Shown here in pieces: positions 1-6,437 of a stretch of DNA of 7,304 nt (position 1 is the first letter of the stretch; every line of letters begins with the position of its first letter). The translations under genes and the position numbers were made by a program. The stretch is from NCBI GenBank assembly GCA_023433585.1, contig JAEZCL010000318.1, forward strand, positions 1 through 7,304, read 5' to 3'. The stretch is from Pseudomonadota bacterium (GTDB lineage: Bacteria; Pseudomonadota; Alphaproteobacteria; Caulobacterales; Caulobacteraceae). Below the pieces are notes generated by a model. That model was not told the DNA's origin and ran no database searches. It worked only from the letters and a program-made list of their open reading frames with translations.

Positions 1-336
1 CGTACCGAGATGGCCGCGTACGCCGCCTCCAAGGCCGCGTCCGCGCAGTTCACCCGCTGCCTGGGGCTGGAGCTGTCCGGCTACGGCATCCGGTGCAACG
101 TGGTCTCGCCCGGCTCCACCGACACCCCCATGTTGCGGGCCATGCTCGGCGAGGGCGCCGACCCGAGCGCGGTGATCGAGGGCACGCCGGGCGCGTACCG
201 CGTCGGCATCCCGCTGCGCAAGCTGGCCCAGCCGCGCGACGTGGCCGAGGCGGTCGCCTATCTGGTGTCCGACCAGGCGGGTCACGTGACCATGCACGAC
301 CTGTACGTCGACGGCGGCGCGGCCCTGCACGTGTGA
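1..336 (+). CDS. 2,3-dihydro-2,3-dihydroxybenzoate dehydrogenase-like SDR (EntA/DhbA family), 3' part only
   Basis: This is the C-terminal 111 residues of a cytosolic NAD-dependent short-chain dehydrogenase; roughly 140-150 residues, including the Rossmann glycine motif, lie upstream of the window. The catalytic YxxxK is visible (Tyr at codon 7, Lys at codon 11 of the window, in AAYAASKAA). The following segments RCNVVSPGSTDTPM, VGIPLRKLAQP and a VDGG end closely match EntA of enterobactin synthesis. EntA oxidises a 2,3-dihydro-2,3-dihydroxybenzoate to the aromatic acid. The next gene is more PhzD-like than EntB-like, so the substrate here may instead be 2,3-dihydro-3-hydroxyanthranilate, giving 3-hydroxyanthranilate (inference). 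The reading frame is open from base 1, so the ATG at 10 is an internal methionine, not the start. The gene ends 32 nt before the hydrolase gene, in an apparent operon. Family assignment is secure; substrate is not. Confidence 0.92.
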   Translation, partial: RTEMAAYAASKAASAQFTRCLGLELSGYGIRCNVVSPGSTDTPMLRAMLGEGADPSAVIEGTPGAYRVGIPLRKLAQPRDVAEAVAYLVSDQAGHVTMHDLYVDGGAALHV

Positions 337-368
337 CGCCCTCGCACGGAAACCGGAGGCGAGAACCG

Positions 369-1046
369 ATGGCCATGACCCCGATCGCGCCGTACCGCAT
401 GCCCGGCGACGGCGACCTGCCCGGCACCGCGCTGCCCTGGCGTCCGCACCCGGACCGGGCCGCCGTGCTGGTGCACGACCTGCAACGCTACTTCCTGCGC
501 CCGTTCGCGGCCGGGGAGTCCCCGCTGGCCGAACTGCTCCCCAACGTCGCGAAGCTGCTCGCCACGGCGCGGGCGGCCGGCGTGCCGGTGCTGTACACCG
601 CGCAGCCCGGCGGCATGAGCCGGGAGGACCGCGGGTTGCTGCACGACCTGTGGGGCCCCGGCATGAGCAGCGCCGAGGACGACCGGGGCATCGTCGACGA
701 CGTCGCCCCGCAGCCGGGCGACACGGTGCTGACCAAGTGGCGGTACAGCGCGTTCTTCCGCAGCGACCTGGAGGAGCGACTGTGCGGTGCGGGACGGGAC
801 CAGCTCGTGGTCTGCGGCGTGTACGCGCACATGGGGTGCCTGATCACTGCCTGCGACGCGTTCAGCCGCGACATCGAGGCGTTCCTGGTGGCGGACGCGC
901 TGGCCGACCTGTCGCGCGAGGACCACCTGATGGCGCTGCGCTACGCCGCGGACCGCTGCGCGGTGCCGTTGTGGACGGCGGATGTGCTGGACGGGCTGGC
1001 GGGCGCCGCCGGGCGTCCGGATCAGAGCAGCAGCACCCAACGATGA
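369..1046 (+). CDS. Isochorismatase-family hydrolase, PhzD-like (2-amino-2-deoxyisochorismate hydrolase)
   Basis: A 225-residue cytosolic hydrolase that should cleave the enol-pyruvyl ether of an isochorismate-type substrate, releasing pyruvate. It is a stand-alone domain; unlike EntB/DhbB there is no C-terminal aryl carrier domain. Residues matching the PhzD active site are Asp37 (in VHDLQRYFLRP), Gln79 (TAQPGGM), Arg88 and Lys123 (TKWRYSAFF). The nucleophile position of the cysteine-hydrolase superfamily is Gly156 (GVYAHMGC), as in isochorismatases. The HDxQRYFLRP segment resembles PhzD of phenazine synthesis more than EntB (HDMQDYF), favouring 2-amino-2-deoxyisochorismate as substrate and trans-2,3-dihydro-3-hydroxyanthranilate as product (inference). 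The ATG at 369 follows GGAGG at 355-359 with a 9-nt spacer; the ATG at 375 is too far from it. It lies between two SDR genes, 11 nt before the second. Confidence 0.93.
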   Translation: MAMTPIAPYRMPGDGDLPGTALPWRPHPDRAAVLVHDLQRYFLRPFAAGESPLAELLPNVAKLLATARAAGVPVLYTAQPGGMSREDRGLLHDLWGPGMSSAEDDRGIVDDVAPQPGDTVLTKWRYSAFFRSDLEERLCGAGRDQLVVCGVYAHMGCLITACDAFSRDIEAFLVADALADLSREDHLMALRYAADRCAVPLWTADVLDGLAGAAGRPDQSSSTQR

Positions 1047-1057
1047 GGAGAACAGCG

Positions 1058-1759
1058 ATGTCGGATCGGACCCGGGTCGTGGTCGTCGGCGGAACCTCGG
1101 GGATCGGGCGGCACTTCGCCCGGTTCTGCGCCGAACGCGGAGACGACGTGGTGATCACCGGCCGTTCGGCGGCCCGGACCAAGACCGTCGCGGACGAGAT
1201 CGGCGGGCGGACCCGGGGACTCGCCCTCGACCTGGCCGAGCCGGAGCGGATCGCGGACGCGCTCGCCGACGTGCCGCACGTCGACCGGCTCGTGATCGCG
1301 GCGCTCGACCGCGACCACAACACCGTCCGCGCGTACCGGCCGGGCGACGCGGCGCGGCTGCTGACCGTCAAGCTGGTCGGCTACACGGCGGTCCTGCACG
1401 CCCTCGCCCCGCGGATGACCGACGAGAGCGCTGTCGTGCTGCTCGGCGGCCTGGCCAGCCACCGGCCGTACCCCGGCTCCACCACAGTCACCACCGCCAA
1501 CGGCGGGATCAGCGCGCTGGTCCGGACCCTGGCGGTGGAACTCTCGCCGATCCGGGTCAACGCCCTGCACCCGAGCATCGTCTCCGACACGCCGTTCTGG
1601 AGCGACAAGCCCGCCGCGCGGGAGGCCGCCGCGACCCGCGCGCTCACCCGGCGGCCGGTCACCATGCGGGACTGCACCGAGGCGATCGACTTCCTGCTGA
1701 CGAACCGCGCGATAAACGGGATCAACCTGAACATCGACGGCGGAGACGTGCTCATCTGA
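1058..1759 (+). CDS. SDR-fold protein with degenerate catalytic residues
   Basis: A 233-residue protein with the classical SDR fold: glycine-rich nucleotide motif GGTSGIG at residues 11-17, TGR at 34-36 near the end of the second strand, a PYPGS segment at 137-141, and NLNIDGG near the C-terminus. The cofactor site therefore looks usable. The catalytic tetrad does not: aligned on the family pattern, the active Ser is Gly131, Tyr is Val144 and Lys is Asn148 (VTTAN replaces YxxxK). The usual NNAG motif reads AALD (81-84), and the tetrad Asn falls at Val104 or Lys105. The frame is intact with normal codon use, so it is not a pseudogene. It may be a non-redox or binding member, or use a different chemistry; no function can be named. 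The ribosome site GAGGAG (1045-1050) overlaps the stop of the hydrolase gene, so the two are probably translated together. Its 3' end overlaps the opposing gene by 8 bp. Confidence 0.88.
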   Translation: MSDRTRVVVVGGTSGIGRHFARFCAERGDDVVITGRSAARTKTVADEIGGRTRGLALDLAEPERIADALADVPHVDRLVIAALDRDHNTVRAYRPGDAARLLTVKLVGYTAVLHALAPRMTDESAVVLLGGLASHRPYPGSTTVTTANGGISALVRTLAVELSPIRVNALHPSIVSDTPFWSDKPAAREAAATRALTRRPVTMRDCTEAIDFLLTNRAINGINLNIDGGDVLI

Positions 1760-2492
1760 CGCCTGCGGCGATCCGCCACGGCCCCCACCACCCGGTCGCG
1801 CCCTGCCCGTGCTCCCGCTGCTCGCGGGAGTACCGGGCCAGGTCGCGGGCGGAGAACAGCGCCATGCCGGCGTGGAATCCGGTCACCGGCACCGGGACCC
1901 GCGCCCAGTAGGCGAGCCGGCCGTCGACGTGGAACTCCACCTCCGACGTCGGCGCCCGGTAGGTGATGGCGTAGCCGTGCGCCCGGCCCGGCTCCGTCGG
2001 CACATCCAGGACCACCCGGTGGACGTAGTGCTCGTGCGGCTGGGTCACGCCGGGCAGCGCGAGGCGCTCGACAGTCGCGTACACGGTGTCGTTCGTCGCG
2101 GCGGCGTTGAACACGACGCCGGTCTCCAGGTCGAACAGGGCCACCGTGCCGAACGCGTCCAGCAGGTCGTGCGGGATCTGCCGGTACGTCCGCACGCCCA
2201 TCTCCACCTCGACGGCCAGCGTGCCCTCCGCCGGCACGGCGAAGCGTCGCACCGACCGGTACATCTGCTTGGCGTTGTTCTGCCGGGGATCGGTGTCGTG
2301 GAAGCGGGTGAACGGGTCGACGGTCAGCTCCAGCCGCCCGTCGCCGGTGCGGACGCGGGCGTTGCGGTCCTGGTACCTGTGGGTCTGCCCGTCCGCGCCG
2401 CTGATCGACATGACCGTCCAGCGGGCGGGGTCCAGCTCGCGGCCGGTGAAGTCGTCGTACGTCCACGCGCTGGTTCTCAGTGCCGACGTCAT
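1752..2492 (-). CDS. Predicted beta-sandwich protein of unknown function (DUF6081-like)
   Basis: A 246-residue protein with no signal peptide and no membrane segment, so probably cytosolic. It opens with a YDDFTG..LDPARW segment (about residues 12-25), of the kind that begins concanavalin/glucanase-like jelly-roll domains. It has many alternating beta-strand stretches and a VEFHVDGRLAYW stretch followed by GFHAGMALFS (about 184-214), reminiscent of the convex strands of such folds. It resembles the actinobacterial DUF6081 family as I recall it; no glycosidase EXDXXE motif is evident, so catalysis cannot be claimed. The ATG (complement of 2490-2492) is preceded by GGTGA, spaced 4 nt. It is the only minus-strand gene here. 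Its stop lies inside the last codons of the degenerate SDR gene, and its start faces the symporter operon across a 196-bp gap. A role in binding or folding a cluster intermediate is possible but unproven. Confidence 0.82.
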   Translation of the reverse strand: MTSALRTSAWTYDDFTGRELDPARWTVMSISGADGQTHRYQDRNARVRTGDGRLELTVDPFTRFHDTDPRQNNAKQMYRSVRRFAVPAEGTLAVEVEMGVRTYRQIPHDLLDAFGTVALFDLETGVVFNAAATNDTVYATVERLALPGVTQPHEHYVHRVVLDVPTEPGRAHGYAITYRAPTSEVEFHVDGRLAYWARVPVPVTGFHAGMALFSARDLARYSREQREHGQGATGWWGPWRIAAGVR

Positions 2493-2688
2493 GCAGTCAC
2501 CATCGGACGCCGGCCGGGCGCGGGCATCACCCGTTCACGCGGTTCGGCCGGGCCGAGCCACGCCAATGCGCCGGCAGCGTCGCGGAAATCCCGTGATTAA
2601 GCCATGCCGCAGCGTGAGCGGTCGCCGAGACTGACGCCGCACGCCATCTCCGCATCGTCTGCGACGTTCTCACCAGGGGGAGAGAGCA
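2493..2688. promoter_or_regulatory. Divergent intergenic region, presumed bidirectional promoter
   Basis: These 196 bp separate the start of the minus-strand unknown gene from the start of the DUF485/symporter operon, so both should be transcribed outward from here. The region has a slightly less GC-rich patch around 2582-2600 (ggaaatcccgtgattaa), a 7-bp direct repeat GCAGCGT at 2574-2580 and 2609-2615, and a palindrome described separately. I do not see a convincing -35/-10 pair for either direction. An ATG at 2604 opens a frame that runs into the symporter gene, but it lacks a ribosome site, and that frame would overlap the whole DUF485 gene. Confidence 0.55.
2541..2559. repeat. GC-rich palindrome, possible operator
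   Basis: GGTTCGGCCGGGCCGAGCC is an inverted repeat with 9-bp arms around a single central G. The inner six base pairs (TCGGCC/GGCCGA) are perfect, and one mismatch (T2543 against G2557) interrupts the outer part. It lies in the divergent region, 48 bp from the minus-strand start and about 130 bp from the plus-strand start. Its dyad form and position would suit a dimeric repressor, but short GC palindromes arise easily by chance in DNA this rich in G and C. Confidence 0.3.
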
Positions 2689-3024
2689 ATGGACACGGCA
2701 GCTCCGGCACCGGACGGCGGTCGTTACCTCGCCGTCCATCACAGCGCAGAGTTCAGGGAACTACGGCGACGATCGAGCACGGTCACGCTCTGGGCCAGCG
2801 TCGCCTTCTTCGGGTGGTGGTTCCTCGGCAGCCTGCTCGCCACCTACGCTCCGGACTTCTTCCGGGAGAAGGTGGCCGGCCCGGTCAACGTGGGCCTGCT
2901 CTTCGTCTTCCTGTCGTTCACCTTCGTGGTGACGCTCGCCGCCTTCTACCTGCGCTACGCCCGCACGCGGCTCGACCCGCTCAGCGAGAAGATCCGCGCC
3001 GACCTGGAAGGAGCGTCCCGATGA
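2689..3024 (+). CDS. DUF485 family small membrane protein (YjcH-like)
   Basis: A 111-residue inner-membrane protein with two predicted transmembrane helices (about residues 32-53 and 68-90). Between them is the conserved YAPDFFREKV-GPVNVG stretch, and after the second comes YARTRLDPLSEKIRADLE. This order (EFRELRRR, helix, YAPDF, helix, YAR..LDPL) is the DUF485 signature. In many bacteria this small protein is encoded directly before an acetate-type symporter (yjcH-actP in Escherichia coli), and its exact role is unclear. Here too, it overlaps the symporter start by ATGA. The start follows a strong GGGGGAGAG purine run (about 2676-2684), 4-5 nt before the ATG. It is the first gene of the rightward operon, so its promoter should lie in the divergent region upstream. 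Confidence 0.93.
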   Translation: MDTAAPAPDGGRYLAVHHSAEFRELRRRSSTVTLWASVAFFGWWFLGSLLATYAPDFFREKVAGPVNVGLLFVFLSFTFVVTLAAFYLRYARTRLDPLSEKIRADLEGASR

Positions 3025-4700
3025 GCGTCGTCCTCGCCGACCCGCCACCCCCGGTCGACAACACGTGGGCGACGCCCGCGATCGCCGTCCCGGTCACCGT
3101 CGTCCTCGCGCTCGCGGTGCTCTACCTGGTCCGCTCGGCGCGCGCCAGCACCACCACCGCGGACGGCTTCCTGCTGGCCGACCGGCGGATCGGGCCGGTG
3201 CAGAACGCGCTGGCGGTGGCGTCCGCGCCGCTGATGTACTCGACGATGTACATCATCACCGGCCACATCGCGCTCAGCGGCTACGACGCCATCCTGCTGA
3301 TGACCGCCTTCACCATGGGCACCATGCTCGCGCTGTTCCTCTTCGCCGGGCCGGTGCGCAACGTCGGCGGCTACACGCTCGGCGACCTGCTCGCGGTGCG
3401 CGTCCGGGAACGGCCGGCGCGGATGGCCTCGGCGGTGCTCACACTGCTGACGTACGTCATGCTGACCGTGATCATGATGGCCGCCATCGCGTTCATCTTC
3501 AACCGCTGGTTCGGCGTCGACGCCCTCGTCGGCCTTGTCCTCCCGGTCTTCGTGGTCGGCCTGGTCACCGTCGGGTACGTGTACCTCGGCGGGATGCTCG
3601 GGGTCACCCGCATCCTGGTGTTCAAGCTGGTGCTGTCGGTGGTCGTGGTGGGCGTGCTGACCGCCTGGGTGCTGGCCCGCTTCGACCTGAACCTGTTCAG
3701 CCTGCTGGAGCGGGCCGAGGCCAACGCGGCGCCGGTGCCCAGCGGCAGCGACCTGCTCGGCCCGGGCCGGCTGTTCGGCGAGGGCGCGACCACGCTCGTG
3801 CACCTGTCGAAGCTGTTCGCCATCGCGGTCGGGGTGGCGGCGATCCCGTTCCTGTTCATGCGCAACTTCGCGGTGACCAGCGGGCGGGACGCGCGCCGGT
3901 CGACCGGGTGGGCGTCGATGATCATCGTCGGGTTCTACCTGTGCCTGTCCGTGGTCGGGCTGGGCGCGGTCGCGATCCTCGGCCGGGACAACATCGGCGT
4001 CATCAAGGCCCACCGCGACATCAGCTTCCCCAAGCTCGCCGACGAGCTGGGCGGGCCGGTGATGGTCGGCTCCCTCGCCGGCGTCGCGGTCCTGACGATC
4101 GTCGGGGTCTTCGCGCCGCTGCTGCACAGCGCGGTGACGACGGTGACCAAGGACCTGAACGTGCTGCGGGGCCGCCGGCTGCACCCGGCCGCCGAGCTGA
4201 AGGACATCAAGCGCAACACCCTGATCATCGGCGTCGGCTCCGTCCTGCTGGCGGTCGCGATGCTGCCGGTACGGACCCACATCTTCATCCCGACCTCGAT
4301 CGACGTGGCCGGCGCGGTGGTCCTGCCGATCGTCGTCTACGCGCTGTTCTGGCGCCGATTCAACACCCGCGGCCTGCAGTGGACGGTCTACGGCGGCCTC
4401 GCGCTCACCGCGTTCCTGGTGCTGTTCTCCAACGGCGTCTCGGGCGAGCCGGACGCCATCTTCCCGGACCGCAACTTCAAGTTCGTGGACGTCGAGCCCG
4501 CGCTGATCACGGTGCCGGTCGGCTTCCTGCTCGGCTACCTCGGCTCGCTCACCAGCCGCGAGCGCGACGACGCCGCCTTCGCCGAGATGCAGGTCCGGTC
4601 CCTCACCGGCGCGGTGGCCACGGGACCGGCGCGGCCGGCCGCCGTCGACGACGAGGACCGCGACGGCCGCCAGGACCGGGCGCCCAGCCCGGTGAGCTGA
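3021..4700 (+). CDS. Sodium:solute symporter (SSS family), ActP-like
   Basis: A 559-residue multi-spanning membrane protein of the sodium:solute symporter family, close to ActP in length. The first membrane helix is about residues 18-37, followed by a family-typical ADGFLLADRRIGPVQNALAVA segment (47-67). Further markers are VYLGGMLGVTR (about 187-197), a long series of hydrophobic helices, and a charged tail of about 45 residues rich in Asp, Arg and Ala. ActP relatives import acetate or other short monocarboxylates with a cation; this substrate is unknown. Start: ATG 3021 overlaps the DUF485 stop, with AAGGAG at 3008-3013 seven nt upstream, so translation is coupled. The upstream in-frame ATG at 2604 would force overlap with all of DUF485 and is rejected. 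In a biosynthetic cluster it could take up a precursor acid or move an intermediate or product (inference). A strong hairpin follows it. Confidence 0.93.
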   Translation: MSVVLADPPPPVDNTWATPAIAVPVTVVLALAVLYLVRSARASTTTADGFLLADRRIGPVQNALAVASAPLMYSTMYIITGHIALSGYDAILLMTAFTMGTMLALFLFAGPVRNVGGYTLGDLLAVRVRERPARMASAVLTLLTYVMLTVIMMAAIAFIFNRWFGVDALVGLVLPVFVVGLVTVGYVYLGGMLGVTRILVFKLVLSVVVVGVLTAWVLARFDLNLFSLLERAEANAAPVPSGSDLLGPGRLFGEGATTLVHLSKLFAIAVGVAAIPFLFMRNFAVTSGRDARRSTGWASMIIVGFYLCLSVVGLGAVAILGRDNIGVIKAHRDISFPKLADELGGPVMVGSLAGVAVLTIVGVFAPLLHSAVTTVTKDLNVLRGRRLHPAAELKDIKRNTLIIGVGSVLLAVAMLPVRTHIFIPTSIDVAGAVVLPIVVYALFWRRFNTRGLQWTVYGGLALTAFLVLFSNGVSGEPDAIFPDRNFKFVDVEPALITVPVGFLLGYLGSLTSRERDDAAFAEMQVRSLTGAVATGPARPAAVDDEDRDGRQDRAPSPVS

Positions 4701-4711
4701 CCATCCGCCAC

Positions 4712-4744
4712 GGTGTGGGGCGGCCCCCTCCGCCGTCCCACACC
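4712..4744 (+). terminator. Strong hairpin between symporter and monooxygenase genes
   Basis: GGTGTGGGGCGGC (4712-4724) pairs with GCCGTCCCACACC (4732-4744), a 13-bp stem with one G-U pair and a 7-nt loop, CCCCTCC. It begins 12 nt after the symporter stop. There is no T-run behind it, so it is not a classical intrinsic terminator; it may act as a weak terminator, an mRNA stabiliser or a translation switch. The loop contains CCTCC (4727-4731), complementary to the GGAGG ribosome site of the next gene (4751-4755). Confidence 0.65.
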
Positions 4745-4760
4745 CCCTCGGGAGGCAACT

Positions 4761-6359
4761 GTGGATCCGGTACCGGTTCTGGTCGTGGGCGCGGGCCCGG
4801 TCGGCATGGTCACCGCGCTGGCGCTCGCCCGTCACGGCGTCGCCTGCGTCCTCGTCGACCAGGGCTTCGAGACGTCCGTCCATCCCAAGCTGGACTACGT
4901 CAACGCCCGCAGCATGGAGTTCTTCCGGCAGTTCGGCCTCGCCGACGACGTGCGTGCCGCCGGGGTCGCGCCCGAGCACCGGTCCGACGTGATCTGGTCG
5001 ACCGGCCTCGCCGGTGAGCCGATCACCAGGTGGGGCCTGCCCTCGGTGACGCAGGAGTGGCGCCGCATCGCCGAGCACAACGACGGCACCCAGCCGGCCG
5101 AGCCGGGCCAGCGGATCTCCCAGATCGACCTGGAGCCGGTCCTGCGGGCGCGCTGCCGGCGGGAACCGCTCGTCGACCTGCGCCTCGGCGTACGGTTCGA
5201 CTCGCTGACCCAGGACGACGCGGGGGTCACCAGCGTGCTGGCCGACGACACCGGCGGCGAGGTCCGGCTGCGGTCGCGGTACGTCGTCGGGTGCGGCGGT
5301 GCGTCGCGCCGGGTCCGCCGGGCCGTGGGCATCGGCGAGGAGGGCTTCGACGTGCCCGGCCTGCCGGGCGCGTTCATGGTGCACTTCACCAGCCGGGACC
5401 TGGACAGCCTGCACCGGCACGGCCGGTTCTGGCACTACTTCGCGTTCCGGTACGTGATCATCGCGCAGGACGAGGTGGACACCTGGACCGCGCACGTCAA
5501 CGGGATCGACCCGAACGAGTTCGACGAGCCACCGGCCGACCCGGAGGCGTTCCTGCTCGACACGATCCGCACCGAGCTGCGGATCGACAAGGTGCTGCTC
5601 ACCTCGCGCTGGCGTCCCGGCTTCATGCTCGCCGACCGGTACCGCGCCGGCCGGGTGCTCCTCGCCGGGGACTCGGCGCACCGGATGTTCCCCACCGGCG
5701 CGTACGGCATGAACACCGGCATCGGCGACGCCGTCGACGTGGCCTGGAAGCTGGCCGCTGTCGTCCGGGGCTTCGGCGGCCCCGCGCTGCTCGACAGCTA
5801 CGACGCCGAACGCCGCCCGGTGGGGCGGCGCAACATGCACACCTCGCACCGGCACCTGGGCGTGCACCTGCGGGCGGGGGAACTGCTGCGCGACGGCGCC
5901 CCGCTGCCGTCCGTCGCGGCCTTCCTCGACGCCGAGCGGGGCGAGAACGAGTACCGGGGCATCGAGCTGGGCTACCGCTATGCCGGCTCGCCGGTGCTCC
6001 GGCCGGAGGGCCCGGCCGAACCCCCGGACGACCCGCGGGCGTACACCCCGACGACCTGGCCCGGCGCCCGCCCGCCCAGCCTCCTGCTCAGTGGCGGGCA
6101 GCAGATCTTCGACCGGTTCGACCCGGCCTCGTTCACCCTCGTGGACTTCACCGGCGACGGCGCCGCCGATCCGCTGCTGGCGGCGGCGGCCGCGCGGGGC
6201 CTGCCGGTCACCCACACCGTGGTGACCGACGCCCGGGCCCGCGAGCTGTGGGAACGCGACCTCGTCCTGCTGCGGCCGGACCACCACGTCGCCTGGCGGG
6301 GCAACACCGCGCCGCCGGACCCCGACGCCGTGGTCCAGCGCGTACGGGGTGGCGGATAG
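4761..6359 (+). CDS. FAD-dependent aromatic monooxygenase (class A flavoprotein hydroxylase)
   Basis: A 532-residue flavoprotein of the MhpA/phenol hydroxylase type, expected to hydroxylate an aromatic ring with NAD(P)H and oxygen. It has the FAD Rossmann motif GAGPVG (residues 10-15), an acidic residue ending the second strand (Asp33), NARSMEFFRQFGL (48-60) and the second FAD motif LLAGDSAHRMFPTGAYGMNTGIGDAVDVAWKL split over 300-331 (Gly303-Asp304). A C-terminal thioredoxin-like domain ends in LLRPDHHVAWRG. The middle DG motif is altered: CGGASR at 178-183 has Gly179 where Asp is usual. The start chosen is GTG 4761, with GGGAGG at 4750-4755; an in-frame GTG at 4713 lies inside the hairpin and lacks a ribosome site. 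It sits 60 nt after the symporter and 78 nt before the DAHP synthase. A 3-hydroxyanthranilate-derived ring is a reasonable substrate guess. Confidence 0.92.
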   Translation: MDPVPVLVVGAGPVGMVTALALARHGVACVLVDQGFETSVHPKLDYVNARSMEFFRQFGLADDVRAAGVAPEHRSDVIWSTGLAGEPITRWGLPSVTQEWRRIAEHNDGTQPAEPGQRISQIDLEPVLRARCRREPLVDLRLGVRFDSLTQDDAGVTSVLADDTGGEVRLRSRYVVGCGGASRRVRRAVGIGEEGFDVPGLPGAFMVHFTSRDLDSLHRHGRFWHYFAFRYVIIAQDEVDTWTAHVNGIDPNEFDEPPADPEAFLLDTIRTELRIDKVLLTSRWRPGFMLADRYRAGRVLLAGDSAHRMFPTGAYGMNTGIGDAVDVAWKLAAVVRGFGGPALLDSYDAERRPVGRRNMHTSHRHLGVHLRAGELLRDGAPLPSVAAFLDAERGENEYRGIELGYRYAGSPVLRPEGPAEPPDDPRAYTPTTWPGARPPSLLLSGGQQIFDRFDPASFTLVDFTGDGAADPLLAAAAARGLPVTHTVVTDARARELWERDLVLLRPDHHVAWRGNTAPPDPDAVVQRVRGGG

Positions 6360-6374
6360 GCGCGACGTGCCGTC

Positions 6375-6415
6375 ACCGGCGGCCGGGTCACGCGCACACG
6401 CGACCGGCGGTCCGG
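6375..6415. repeat. Short direct repeat flanking an imperfect hairpin
   Basis: In the 78-bp gap between the monooxygenase and DAHP synthase genes, ACCGGCGG occurs at 6375-6382 and 6403-6410, each followed by CCGG (the second copy has an extra T). Between them CGCG (6391-6394) can pair with CGCG (6399-6402) across a CACA loop, extended by GGT/ACC past a 2-nt bulge. There is no T-run. It may be a weak processing or stability element, or chance in GC-rich DNA. Confidence 0.25.
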
Positions 6416-6437
6416 CTGACTCTCGACTGGAGGACAG

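Noticed and set aside
93..368. In-frame extension of the hydrolase gene back to 93
   Set aside because: It would overlap the EntA-like gene in another frame and gives Arg-rich sequence. The PhzD-like match and the GGAGG site both support ATG 369.
1739..1777. Inverted repeat GGCGGA / TCCGCC around the convergent stops as a bidirectional terminator
   Set aside because: The arms are only 6 bp with a 27-nt loop, there is no T-run, and it lies inside coding sequence of both genes.
2591..2600. ccgtgattaa as a -10 promoter element
   Set aside because: Spacing and sequence upstream give no matching -35 box; the lower GC alone is not enough.
2604..3020. Upstream in-frame ATG extending the symporter by 139 residues
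   Set aside because: There is no ribosome site, the extension would overlap the entire DUF485 gene, and the residues are Arg/Gly/Pro-rich. ATG 3021 gives the family's normal N-terminus and length.
4713..4760. GTG 4713 as start of the monooxygenase
   Set aside because: It lies in the stem of the hairpin, has no ribosome site, and adds 16 atypical residues before the FAD motif. GTG 4761 has GGGAGG at normal spacing.
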